Below, piece after piece: positions 24,200 to 32,236 of a DNA stretch of 64,000 bases. Numbering within the stretch: position 1 is the stretch's first letter; every line of letters begins with the position of its first letter. The notes beneath the pieces are model-generated. The model saw nothing but the letters and a program-made list of their open reading frames with translations, did not search any database and was not told the origin of the DNA. The DNA comes from Streptomyces sp. XD-27 (GTDB taxonomy: Bacteria > Actinomycetota > Actinomycetes > Streptomycetales > Streptomycetaceae). Location of the stretch: assembly GCF_030553055.1 (NCBI RefSeq), contig NZ_CP130713.1:7378001-7442000 (forward strand). Reading direction: 5' to 3'. A program made the translations under genes and the position numbers.

Positions 24200-25444
24200 T
24201 CAGCCGATCGGAGTCGCCGACGCAGGATCGGTCAACTCCCCGTAGCCGAACCCGCAGCAGTCGCCCGTGATGTCCTCGTCCCGCACCAACTCGGGGTGCT
24301 CGTCACCGGTCAGCCGAAGGTTGTCCAGATCGATGGGTTCGGACTCGTCGTCGACAAAGAGCTCCGCGCCATCGGTGATGAGGTCGAGATGCACTTTCTC
24401 CTCGTAGCCGACCACGGAACGGTCCTGGTTGTGCTGTCCGAATCCGATGTGTACTCCGACGCGCCGTTCATTGATGTGCGAGTTGGCCGGGATGAACCGG
24501 TCGATGCCCGCATTCGTTCCGAATCCCAGCTCACCCACCCGGGTGCCGTGCGGCTGCTTGAAGCACAGCTCCACCAGCTGACGGACGTCGTCATCGGCGC
24601 CCGTGAAGCCCGTGGCGCGCCCGTCTGTGATGTCGACCGTCAGCGGGTGAGCCGCCAGCCGGGTGTCGATCCGGGTGATGACGTTGCAATTGAGCGCTCC
24701 GTCCGCCACCAGGCGGCCGTCGATCCTGGCGGGATACGTGGCGATCTCCCCTGCCGGGAGAATGGTGAAGCCGCCCGGCCGCCACACGCCGCGATTGCTG
24801 ATCCAGTCGAATCGATCGGAGTCGAGGCGGATGCGGAGGTCGGTGCCGCCTCGGCTGCGGACCCTGACGCTGCGTGCCGTGGTCAGTCGCGTCAGTAGTG
24901 CGGCATTCCGGGCACTGAGTTCGTCCGGTCCGAGGTTGAGGGCCTTCTCGAAGAAATCTCGCGACGCACTGATGATGCGTACCACCATGCATCGGTCACC
25001 GCCGAACCGTTTCAGCACGTGGAGGAGCGGCGCGAAGTGAGACATTGTGTCTCTTTCGAGGGTGAAGATGACGAGCCGGCCGGTGAAAGAGTCGGCGTCC
25101 GGTACGGCGGAATTCAGCCGCTCGGCGAACTCGTAGTCCACGAGTGGCCGCATGCCTACGACCTGTGTGCTGAGTTTTCGCTGCTTCAGGCCGGCCACCA
25201 GCCAGGCGGCTGCCTCCCGGCTGTCCGGGGAGAAGGCGACGACGCAGTGGTCGCGGTCGGAGATGCCGACGTACCGGTCGAGGAGTGCATCGACTCCATC
25301 CCGCAGTTCGCGGCTGGACTGCACAACGGTCAAGACGTGCTCCCCCTGGCCTTTGGTCGTGTCCGCGGGAGTTCCAGCCGCGGTATCCGGTGCGACTGGA
25401 ACTCCCAAGGACCCTGCCGGAACAATCAGGTTGCTACGAACCAC
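24200..25444 (-). CDS. Aminopeptidase T-like (M29 superfamily) metalloprotein
   Basis: The start is GTG 25444, inside the last codons of the upstream small peptide ORF (19-bp overlap). The 414-residue protein has the C-terminal metal-binding pattern of M29 aminopeptidases: GELGFGTNAGIDRF (Glu), NERRVGVHIGFGQHNQD (Glu and His) and VHLDLITDG (His-x-Asp). The N-terminal 190 residues are less conserved. Family members are Co/Zn aminopeptidases or ring-cleaving dioxygenase-like enzymes. Next to a peptide gene and two oxygenases, the natural guess is leader removal or trimming, but catalytic type is unproven. Confidence 0.75.
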   Translation of the reverse strand: MVRSNLIVPAGSLGVPVAPDTAAGTPADTTKGQGEHVLTVVQSSRELRDGVDALLDRYVGISDRDHCVVAFSPDSREAAAWLVAGLKQRKLSTQVVGMRPLVDYEFAERLNSAVPDADSFTGRLVIFTLERDTMSHFAPLLHVLKRFGGDRCMVVRIISASRDFFEKALNLGPDELSARNAALLTRLTTARSVRVRSRGGTDLRIRLDSDRFDWISNRGVWRPGGFTILPAGEIATYPARIDGRLVADGALNCNVITRIDTRLAAHPLTVDITDGRATGFTGADDDVRQLVELCFKQPHGTRVGELGFGTNAGIDRFIPANSHINERRVGVHIGFGQHNQDRSVVGYEEKVHLDLITDGAELFVDDESEPIDLDNLRLTGDEHPELVRDEDITGDCCGFGYGELTDPASATPIG

Positions 25445-25590
25445 GCCATGAGGGGGCCCTCTTCGCCACTCCCCACGGGCTCGAGGATCTGGTCCGATTC
25501 GGCCGCGGAAAGTTCCCGCAGCGCGTCCTCGACCAGCGATTCGTAGGTGGTTGCTTCAGCGGTGCCGGTTGTTGAGACGGGACTTTGCAT
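25426..25590 (-). CDS. Candidate RiPP precursor peptide (54 residues)
   Basis: An intact ORF from ATG 25590 to TGA 25426. A strong RBS (GAGAGGAG) lies 6 bp upstream, and a -35/-10 pair sits 25 bp further up. The leader-like N terminus (MQSPVSTTGTAEATTYESL, then VEDALRELSAAESDQ) is acidic and helical; the C-terminal part is LEPVGSGEEGPLMAWFVAT, with a Gly-Ser-Gly break before a hydrophobic tail. The stop lies inside the M29-like gene (GTG start 25444), which gives translational coupling. It is the first gene of the operon that carries a JmjC enzyme, an HExxH enzyme and an exporter. I do not recognise the family. Confidence 0.65.
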   Translation of the reverse strand: MQSPVSTTGTAEATTYESLVEDALRELSAAESDQILEPVGSGEEGPLMAWFVAT

Positions 25591-25622
25591 CGTGACTCCT
25601 CTCAGCCAACAGCCTTCGCGTG

Positions 25623-25652
25623 ATGCTATGCAGCATGTTCGCTTAGGGTCAA
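25623..25652 (-). promoter_or_regulatory. Promoter of the peptide operon
   Basis: On the minus strand TTGACC (25652-25647) and TAGCAT (25628-25623) are 18 bp apart, in an AT-rich patch 33 bp upstream of the peptide ATG. The -10 overlaps a dyad ATGCT-N4-AGCAT, a possible operator. Confidence 0.6.
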
Positions 25653-25743
25653 CACGTCTTCCCGTTCAACTATCGTTTGTTTTACCTCACTTGGGGAATG
25701 CGCCGCGTCGGCTGCGCGCCTACCGCCCGAGAGGGCGGGTTTG

Positions 25744-26577
25744 TCAGGAACCGAGGGAGGTGAGCAGCCGTGCCACTTCCTCCGTGACCGCTTCGCGCGC
25801 GGGCTTGAAGCACGCACGCGAGTCCGTGAGAGCGGAATCCGCCTCCAGCATGTCCCGGACGACGCCCGTGAAGACCGTGGTCAGGCGCGAGGAAATATTG
25901 ATCTTCGTCATGCCCGCGGCGACCACCCGGGCGAGTTCGTCGTCGGCCACACCCGATGAACCGTGCAGCACCAGCGGCACCGGCAGTGCCTTGCTCAGCG
26001 CCGTGACCAGCTCCTTGTCCAGCACTGCGGTCCGCTCGCGCATACGGTGTGAGGAGCCGACCGCGACGGCCAGGGCGTCCACCCCCGTCGCCCGGACGAA
26101 CGCCAGGGCCTCGTCCGGATCGGTCCGGACGCCGAAGGCGTGCGCGCCGCCCTTGCCGCCCACCTTGCCGAGTTCGGCCTCGACGAAGACGTCGCGCTCG
26201 TGGCACCAGGCGGTCATCTCCGCCGTGGCGCGCACGTTCTCCTCGTACGGCAGGTCGGAGTGGTCCACCATGACCGACCGCACCCCCGCCTCGACACCCG
26301 TACGGATGGCGTCCGGATCGGTCAGGTGGTCGAGGTGGACGGAGAGATCCGCTCCGGAGCCCTCGGCCAGGGCGAGCGTCGCGCGGAGCAGCGGCAGCAT
26401 GCTGCCGTGGTAGTCGATGCAGTTCTTGCTGATCTGCAGGATCAGGGGGATTCCGGTCCGCTCGGCGGCGGCGACGATGGCCTCGCCCGTCTCCAGGTGG
26501 ATGACGTTGAAGGCCAGCGCACTGACGCCGGCCGAGCGTGCTGCGTCGACGATCGACGCGGTGGGGACCAGCGGCAT
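25744..26577 (-). CDS. Class II ketose-bisphosphate aldolase
   Basis: A 277-residue zinc aldolase. LSVHLDHLTDP holds the catalytic Asp and first zinc His, FVEAELGKVGGKGG the second conserved block, DALAVAVGSSHRM the second His region, and PLVLHGSSGVADDEL the third zinc His. INISSRL is the phosphate-binding end. The enzyme splits or joins a ketose 1,6-bisphosphate from DHAP and an aldehyde. It is the last gene of the left biosynthetic arm, 150 bp after the ACP, with its own AAAGGA site. In this cluster it may make or break a sugar-derived precursor, but it could also be a displaced metabolic gene. Confidence 0.88.
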   Translation of the reverse strand: MPLVPTASIVDAARSAGVSALAFNVIHLETGEAIVAAAERTGIPLILQISKNCIDYHGSMLPLLRATLALAEGSGADLSVHLDHLTDPDAIRTGVEAGVRSVMVDHSDLPYEENVRATAEMTAWCHERDVFVEAELGKVGGKGGAHAFGVRTDPDEALAFVRATGVDALAVAVGSSHRMRERTAVLDKELVTALSKALPVPLVLHGSSGVADDELARVVAAGMTKINISSRLTTVFTGVVRDMLEADSALTDSRACFKPAREAVTEEVARLLTSLGS

Positions 26578-26728
26578 GATCGGGATTCCTTTGCTCTTCG
26601 GACGCGCCGCCGCGGGTGCGGTCGGCGGGACGCCAGGGGGCGCAGCCGACGCCCCGGGGCCGGTCCGGTGTTCCGTGGCCGGGCCGTGGCGGGGCCGGTC
26701 CGGCGAGGCGCCGGACCGGCCCCGGTGG

Positions 26729-26974
26729 TCAGCCGGCGGCCGGCGGGTGCGTGGCGGCCAGATGGGCCGCCAGGTCCCTGACCGTCGGGTGGGAGAACAC
26801 GTCGACCGCCCGCACCCCCGGCCACTGCCCGCGCAGATCCGAGACGACGCGGACCACCATCTTCGAGTCCACGCCCAGGTCGAAGAAGCCCGTCTCCCAG
26901 TCGATCGCGGGCACGTCCAGGGCCTCGGCGAAGGCGTGCGCGATGGTCTCGCACGCGGTTTCCATGACGGTCAT
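26729..26974 (-). CDS. Acyl carrier protein
   Basis: An 81-residue carrier protein: TIAHAFAEALDVPAIDWETG, then GFFDLGVDSKMVVRVVSDL with the phosphopantetheine Ser in LGVDSK, and the closing VDVFSHPTVRDLAAHL helix. The motif fits PCP/ACP families used by hybrid clusters. Its ATG overlaps the LLM oxidoreductase stop by 4 bp (ATGA), so the two are coupled. A redundant carrier next to a flavin/F420 enzyme suggests that the oxidation acts on a carrier-bound substrate. Confidence 0.93.
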   Translation of the reverse strand: MTVMETACETIAHAFAEALDVPAIDWETGFFDLGVDSKMVVRVVSDLRGQWPGVRAVDVFSHPTVRDLAAHLAATHPPAAG

Positions 26975-27942
26975 GCCATCGCCTCCGAGAGCACCTTGCC
27001 GGCCTGGGCCACACGGTCCAGATCGCCGGCGTCGTCCATGTTCACGATCACGCCGTCGATGCCGCAGGCGCGGTACTCCCGGACCCGTTCGGCCACTTCG
27101 GAGGGGGTGCCGCACAGGGCGATGGCGCGCACCGCCGAAGGGCGGATGCCGTGCAGCTTGCCCAGCGCCTCCATACCGCGCTGCAACTCCGCCTCGGAGT
27201 CCGCGATGATCGCCGTGCCCAGCCAGGTCTTGGTGATCGTGTCGGGATCACGGCCCGCGGCCTCGCACGCCCGGTTCAGCACGTCGATCTTGTGGCGCAC
27301 GGTCGCCGGGCCGCCGAAGAAGTTACAGCCGTCGGCCAGTTTGGCGATCATGGGGATGGTGGTCTTCTCGCCACTGCCGCCGATCAGGATCGGCGGGCCG
27401 CCGGGGGTGATCGGCTGCGGCACGTTCAGCGCACCCTCGATGCGGTACTGCTTGCCGTGGAAGGACGGCGCGTGCTCGGTGAACATCGCCCGGCAGATCC
27501 TCACCGCCTCCCGCAGCTCGCGCATCCGCTGCCCCAGCTCGGGGAACGGCATGCCGTACGCCTCGTACTCCTCGCCGTGCCAGCCGGCGCCCAGGCCGAC
27601 CACCGCCCGCCCTTTGCTGATCACGTCGATGTTCGTGATCATCTTCGCCAGCAGGGCCGGGTTGCGGAACCCGACGGCGGAGACCAGGACGCCCAGCTTG
27701 GCCTTTGAGGTCAGCGCCGCCAGGCCCGCGAGGGTGGTGTACGCCTCCAGCATGGGGTCGGCCGCCTCGCCCACGCTGGAGATCTGGTGCAGGTGGTCCA
27801 TCGCCCAGATGCTGTCGAAGCCCGCCTCCTCGGCCGTCTGCGCCACCGCGACGACGTGGTCGAACAGCCGGCTGTCCGGCACCTGGGGGAAGGCGTAACT
27901 TGCGAACTGGAAGCCGACGCGCGTGAACGGTGTTCCGCTCAC
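26971..27942 (-). CDS. LLM-class F420- or FMN-dependent oxidoreductase
   Basis: GTG 27942 (SGTPFTRVGFQFASYAFPQ) overlaps the PqqD-like stop by 4 bp. The 323-residue TIM-barrel has the LLM signature: FDSIWAMDHLHQISSVGEA, LTSKAKLGVLVSAVGFRNP, KGRAVVGLGAGWHGEEYEAYG and IEGALNVPQPITPGGPPIL, followed by IPMIAKLADGCNFFGG. Such luciferase-like enzymes use F420 or FMN for hydride transfer or monooxygenation in many actinomycete pathways. Its place between a PqqD-like protein and an ACP suggests an oxidation or reduction of a carrier-bound intermediate. Confidence 0.92.
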   Translation of the reverse strand: MSGTPFTRVGFQFASYAFPQVPDSRLFDHVVAVAQTAEEAGFDSIWAMDHLHQISSVGEAADPMLEAYTTLAGLAALTSKAKLGVLVSAVGFRNPALLAKMITNIDVISKGRAVVGLGAGWHGEEYEAYGMPFPELGQRMRELREAVRICRAMFTEHAPSFHGKQYRIEGALNVPQPITPGGPPILIGGSGEKTTIPMIAKLADGCNFFGGPATVRHKIDVLNRACEAAGRDPDTITKTWLGTAIIADSEAELQRGMEALGKLHGIRPSAVRAIALCGTPSEVAERVREYRACGIDGVIVNMDDAGDLDRVAQAGKVLSEAMA

Positions 27943-28214
27943 GCCCGCTCCAGCAGCCGGAGGTCCAGCAACTGGCCGACGAATGCCTCCACCGGCGCGC
28001 GGACCTCGTCCACCGGCTTGGCGGTGACCTCGGCCACCCGCTCGACGACCTCGCGCACCGAGCGGCGGCCGTCGAGCTGGCGCCACACGTCCCGGGCCTG
28101 GGTGTCGAACATGTAGCGCCCGATCAGGGTCTCTACCAGCAGGCCGTCGTCCTCACCCCGGCGCACGGTGACGTCGAGGGCACGGACGAGCACCTCGTCC
28201 ATCAGGGTTGTCAT
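27939..28214 (-). CDS. PqqD-family protein
   Basis: A 91-residue PqqD-like protein starting at ATG 28214, overlapping the KS-ACP stop (ATGA). VETLIGRYMFDTQARDVWRQLDG is the wing region, and VREVVERVAEVTAKPVDEV the helix pair with the LLDLRLLERA terminus. PqqD folds usually bind the leader of a ribosomal peptide. Here the neighbours are carrier-protein enzymes, so it may bind a peptide-like chain or a protein partner instead. No precursor peptide was found beside it. Confidence 0.82.
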   Translation of the reverse strand: MTTLMDEVLVRALDVTVRRGEDDGLLVETLIGRYMFDTQARDVWRQLDGRRSVREVVERVAEVTAKPVDEVRAPVEAFVGQLLDLRLLERA

Positions 28215-30565
28215 GCGTCTGCTCCTGTCAGCTGGTGGTTCTCGACGAATTCCGTCATCGCCGCGATGGTCGGGGTCTGGAAGGGCAGGTCGAGCGGCAG
28301 CGAGAGCCGCAGCTCCTCGTTGATCCGCGCGCCGATCTCCACCGCGGAGAGGGAGTCGCCGCCCAGTTCGAAGAAGTCCGCATCGGGGCCGACCGTCTCC
28401 AGGCCCAGCACCTCGGCCCACGCGGTCGCCACCACCTCGGCGATGGTCGCCGAGGACGGGCCGGCCGGTGCGGTGGCCCCGTCCTCCTGCCGCGGCTGCG
28501 GGGCCGCCTTCTCCAGCCAATGGCGCTGGGCGGCGAACGGGTAGGTGGGCAGCGACACCACGCGGCGCGCCTCGGACCCGTAGTACCCGGCCCAGTCGAT
28601 CGCCGTGCCGCGGGCCCAGGCATGGGCGACCGCGTCGGCGACCCGGTGTTCGGGCCCCAGCACGAAGCAGTCCGGGGCGAGCAGCGCCTTCGGCGCCTCG
28701 GGTGCGTCCGCACCGGCACGCAGAGCCCGGCCCAGCTCCTCTGCGGGGCCACCGGCCAGCAGCCAGTCCACGGCGGGAGTCGCGAACCGCGGGGCGTCGA
28801 CGCGGGCCAGGCTCACCCCGGCCAACTGCAGGGCGCGCAGCGAGACGACCACGGCGAAGGCGCCCGCCGCGGGCGCGGGCAGGGTGTCGAACACCGCCTC
28901 CCCGGCCTCGGCGCCGAGCAGGGCCGCGTACTCGGCCAGCGCCGCACCGGCCAGCGGTTCGGCCGCCGCCTCGCGCCGCGCCATGGCGACGAGCTCCGCC
29001 GGGCCGCCCTCGACCGCGAGCGACACGCGCGTGCTGCGGCCGGTCGCCAGGTGCGGCGCGCGCAGCGCCGCCACCAGGTCCTCGGTGCCGGCGTACGAGC
29101 CCGCCCAGCGGGCGGCGTGCGGCGGCCGGGCCACGGCCAGGGTGTAGGCGGTGTCGGCGAACTCCTGCGCCGACAGCGGATCGGCGGCCTCCAGCCGGTC
29201 GGCCAGCCGGGCCTTGACACGGGCCAGGTCGGCGTCGTTGCGTGCGGAGAGCACCACGGCCTGCCGGTCCCGGCGGACCGGGTCGGCGCCCGCCTCCTGC
29301 GCATCGGCCACGATCACATGGGCGTTGGTGCCGCCCAGGCCGAACGAGCTGACGCCCGCGATGCGCGCGGTGTCCCGCTCGGGCCAGGGCGTGGCGCCGG
29401 TGTTCACGTAGAGGGTGGTGCCGTCGAACTCGATCGCCGGGTTCGGCTCGGTGAAGTGGAGGCTGGCCGGGATCACCCCGTGCCGGACGGCGAGGGTGGC
29501 CTTGATCAGCCCGGCCACGCCGGCCGCGGCGTCCGTGTGCCCGATGTTCGTCTTCACCGAACCGAGGGCGACGGCGCCGGCGCCCCGGTCGTCGGAGGCG
29601 AACACCCGGCTCAGGGCCTCGATTTCGATCGGGTCGCCCAGCGGGGTCGCGGTGCCGTGCGCCTCGACGTACGAGATCTCACGCGGGTGCACGCCCGCTC
29701 GCCGCATCGCGGCGCGCACCACGGTCTCCTGGCCTTCCACGTTGGGCACGGTGAACCCGGCCCGGGAGCCGCCGTCGTTGTTGGTGGCCCAGCCGCGGAT
29801 CACGCCGTAGCGGCGGTCGCGGTCATCGCGCGCCTGGCCGTCGCGCTTGAGCACGACCACGCCCGCGCCGGAACCCGGCACGGTGCCGGAGGCCTGCTTG
29901 TCGAACGTACGGCAGTGCCCGTCCGCGGAGTTGATGCCGCCCTCGGCGTACTCGTAGCCGTCCACGTCCGGCAGCAGCAGGCTGACTCCGCCCGCGATCG
30001 CGATGTCGCAGTCGCCGGCCGCCAGGGCCTGGCAGGCCAGGGCGACCGCGGTCAGGCCGGTGGAGCAACTGGCCTGGACGGTCAGGCTGGGGCCGCGCAG
30101 GCCCAGCTTGAAGGCAATGCGCGGGGCGAGGAAGTCCTTCTCGTTGGCCAGGGACAGGCGCAGCTCGCCCAGGTTCTCCACGGCAGCGGCGTTCGGAGCG
30201 ATGTGGTCGCGCAGGTAGACGTTCTCGCCGGAGCCGGCGAAGACGCCGATGACGCAGTCGTTCCGTCCGAGGTAGCCGGAGTCCTCCAGGGCGGCGGCGG
30301 CCACTTCGAGCAGCACCCGGTTCTGCGGGTCCATGGCCGCGGCCTCGGCCGGCGGGATCCGGAAGTACTCGGCGTCGAAGTTCTCGGTGCCGTCGACCTT
30401 GCCGACCGCCCGCACGTAGTCCCCGTCGGCCGGGCCGTGGACGATCGACTCGACACCGGCCGCCAGGTTGGCCCAGAACGCTTCCGGGCTGTCCGCACCG
30501 GGGTAGCGGCAGGCCATTCCGATGATGGCGATCGGGGTCGCCGCTGTGATGACATCGCCAGTCAC
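28211..30565 (-). CDS. AT-less polyketide synthase, KS-ACP
   Basis: A 784-residue PKS from GTG 30565. Residues 11-430 are a ketosynthase with C167 in VQASCSTGL, H303 in YVEAHGTAT and H343 in NIGHTDAA, a complete active site. The KS-to-AT linker (VVLSARNDADLARV) and post-AT linker (LPTYPFAAQRHW) remain, but the GHSxG acyltransferase between them is missing. The C terminus is an ACP (DFFELGGDSLSAVEIG). No loading domain, KR or DH is present. It must be charged in trans, perhaps from the hydroxymalonyl-ACP genes. It overlaps the PqqD gene by 4 bp and begins 31 bp after the Aat-like gene. Confidence 0.92.
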   Translation of the reverse strand: MTGDVITAATPIAIIGMACRYPGADSPEAFWANLAAGVESIVHGPADGDYVRAVGKVDGTENFDAEYFRIPPAEAAAMDPQNRVLLEVAAAALEDSGYLGRNDCVIGVFAGSGENVYLRDHIAPNAAAVENLGELRLSLANEKDFLAPRIAFKLGLRGPSLTVQASCSTGLTAVALACQALAAGDCDIAIAGGVSLLLPDVDGYEYAEGGINSADGHCRTFDKQASGTVPGSGAGVVVLKRDGQARDDRDRRYGVIRGWATNNDGGSRAGFTVPNVEGQETVVRAAMRRAGVHPREISYVEAHGTATPLGDPIEIEALSRVFASDDRGAGAVALGSVKTNIGHTDAAAGVAGLIKATLAVRHGVIPASLHFTEPNPAIEFDGTTLYVNTGATPWPERDTARIAGVSSFGLGGTNAHVIVADAQEAGADPVRRDRQAVVLSARNDADLARVKARLADRLEAADPLSAQEFADTAYTLAVARPPHAARWAGSYAGTEDLVAALRAPHLATGRSTRVSLAVEGGPAELVAMARREAAAEPLAGAALAEYAALLGAEAGEAVFDTLPAPAAGAFAVVVSLRALQLAGVSLARVDAPRFATPAVDWLLAGGPAEELGRALRAGADAPEAPKALLAPDCFVLGPEHRVADAVAHAWARGTAIDWAGYYGSEARRVVSLPTYPFAAQRHWLEKAAPQPRQEDGATAPAGPSSATIAEVVATAWAEVLGLETVGPDADFFELGGDSLSAVEIGARINEELRLSLPLDLPFQTPTIAAMTEFVENHQLTGADA

Positions 30566-30596
30566 GGCTTGGGAATCCTCTTCGTTCGAACGGTCA

Positions 30597-31262
30597 TTAC
30601 TCGGGCAGGACCGGCTTGGTCAGCACGGCCGGGGCCCCTGCGCCGATGCGCTCGAAGCGCTTGGCCGCGGCACGCGCCATGACCATCGGGAACGCGTCGG
30701 CGTCGAGGGGTTCGAGCCCCTTCGAGGAGAAGCGCCCCAGGTACGCGGGCCCGTACTGGGTGTCGTAGACCGAGAACCCGGCGTCGGCGAGCGTGAGGAC
30801 GGCCATCCCGGAAAGGAAGTTGCCGGCCTCGTCCGCCCGGTGGAACTTGGTCTCGCAGAAGTACACGCCACCGGCCAGGACGCCGATCTCACCGGCGATC
30901 AGGTCCTCGCCGTGCCAGACCTCGAAGGAGACGGCGAGCCCGGCCCGGTGCAGGGCCCGGTACTGCTCGGCCACGGCCGGGGTGATCCACTCGGTGTCGT
31001 TGGCTCGGGGGGCCTCGGCGCAGCCGCGCATCACCTGCTCGAAGTCCCCGTTGATCCGCCCGGTCCAGCCGCGGCGGCGCGTGCGCTTCCACACGGTGTG
31101 CGGGAAGCGGGCGTGTGCGAGGTCGAGGTAGAAGCGCGGCTCGGGGACCCGCCAGATGATCTCGTCGCCGACGCCCCACGGCACGTGCCCGCTGAGGTAG
31201 CCGGCCATGACGGAGTCGAGCGATGCCCAGGTCGTGCCCTGTGCGGGCTTGCCGGTGGTCAC
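30597..31262 (-). CDS. Leucyl/phenylalanyl-tRNA-protein transferase-like enzyme
   Basis: A 221-residue protein whose body matches the Aat family: RINGDFEQVMRGCAEAP, ANDTEWITPAVAEQYRALH, AGLAVSFEVWHGEDLIAGEIG, YFCETKFHRADEAGNF and FSVYDTQYGPAYLGRFSSKG line up in order with the F-x-x-V-x-x-x-C, W-I, LHxxGxAxSxExW, and xxDxQ blocks. Such GNAT-fold enzymes move an amino acid from aminoacyl-tRNA to an amine. The housekeeping role is N-degron tagging; inside a biosynthetic operon the more likely role is tRNA-dependent amide formation on a small molecule. Its GTG start overlaps the upstream nucleotidyltransferase gene (GTGA). Confidence 0.85.
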   Translation of the reverse strand: MTTGKPAQGTTWASLDSVMAGYLSGHVPWGVGDEIIWRVPEPRFYLDLAHARFPHTVWKRTRRRGWTGRINGDFEQVMRGCAEAPRANDTEWITPAVAEQYRALHRAGLAVSFEVWHGEDLIAGEIGVLAGGVYFCETKFHRADEAGNFLSGMAVLTLADAGFSVYDTQYGPAYLGRFSSKGLEPLDADAFPMVMARAAAKRFERIGAGAPAVLTKPVLPE

Positions 31263-32106
31263 CCGAGGGCCACCTGCTCAAGGGCGGTGACGGTGTTGCG
31301 GGCCCAGTGGGCGACGCGCAGGACGCAGTCGCGCTCGGATTCACCCGGGCGGGGCCTTCGAGGACCTGCGTGCAGTAGTCCTCGACGGTCAGGCCGGACG
31401 CCGGGGTCTCCTCGATGCGGCGCAGCAGCCACTTGTCGCTGCGGCACAGGGAGCCGGCCAGGACCAGGGCGCCGTCGGCGATCCACTGGGCCGCGGTCAG
31501 GGCCGCGATGCGGGCGCTCTTGATGTCGTCGTTCTGCAGCATGCCGGCCACGTCGGTGAGCCGGTTCTCGGCGTCGATCTTCAGAGTGCGGGCCAGGGCG
31601 CGCTGGTACGAGGAGGAGGCGATCAGCCGGCTCGACTCCTCGAAGAACTCCTCGCCCTTGAGGGGCTTGGCGATCGAGAGCCGGTAGACGAAGTCCTTGA
31701 CCATCGTGCCGGACTCGCAGAACTCCGGCTCCTCCTGCTCCAGGTAGGCGGCCAGCGCCTGCTGGGGCGCATCGGTCGGCCAGATCTTCAGGTCGATGCG
31801 GGAGTCGCCGTACCGGCCCATCCACGTCAGGCACGACAGTCCGCTGTCGTCGGTGCTGCGCCACATCTCCATGGTGTCGTCGACGGGCAGGTCGAGGTCC
31901 ACATCGGCGAAGGCGTACGCGTCGACGTCGCTGAACGGGTTGGCCCAGCCGGCCGCGGTGGAGCCGGTCAGGCAGACCGCCTTCGCCTCGGCCAGGCTGG
32001 GGAACTGGGCGAGCAGGCCGGCGAGGGAGACGTCGGGGGCGGTCAGGTCGCTGGGCTGGTCGCACAGGACTTTGAGCGAGGGGGCAAAGGCGTTCTGGTC
32101 CGTCAT
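31259..32106 (-). CDS. Nucleotidyltransferase-like protein (single-base frameshift near 31350)
   Basis: From ATG 32106 the frame encodes AVCLTGSTAAGWANPFSDVD and AYAFADVDLDLPVDDTMEM: the GS-x5-G-x5-SDxD metal motif of polymerase-beta-type nucleotidyltransferases. Further on come SRIDLKIWPTDAPQQAL and an all-helical C-terminal half. At about 31350, after LEGPARVNP, the frame breaks, and the next frame gives ESERDCVLRVAHWARNTV and stops at 31259, overlapping the Aat-like gene. Length as one gene is about 281 residues. It could add a nucleotide to a metabolite or to protein; no partner evidence fixes which. The frameshift is probably a sequencing indel. Confidence 0.78.
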
Positions 32107-32236
32107 AGGGCTGTCCTCCAAGGTTCCCAAGGTGGTGAAACCGGCCTGCGGGGCCGGGGCGCCGACGGCCTCGTGGCGGGCTGCCAGGGCGCGCACCCGC
32201 GGCGCCGCCCGGCGGCCGGCCGGGGCAGAAGGCCGA

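Noticed and set aside
25626..25817. Minus-strand ORF of 63 codons upstream of the candidate peptide
   Set aside because: It runs into the end of the aldolase gene and over the peptide promoter, with no RBS or bias.
30597..31262. Aat-like gene considered as a GNAT acetyltransferase or FemABX enzyme
   Set aside because: Blocks FEQVMRGCAEAP, LHRAGLAVSFEVW and YDTQYG fit the Aat family better than FemX or GNAT; FemX remains a distant alternative.
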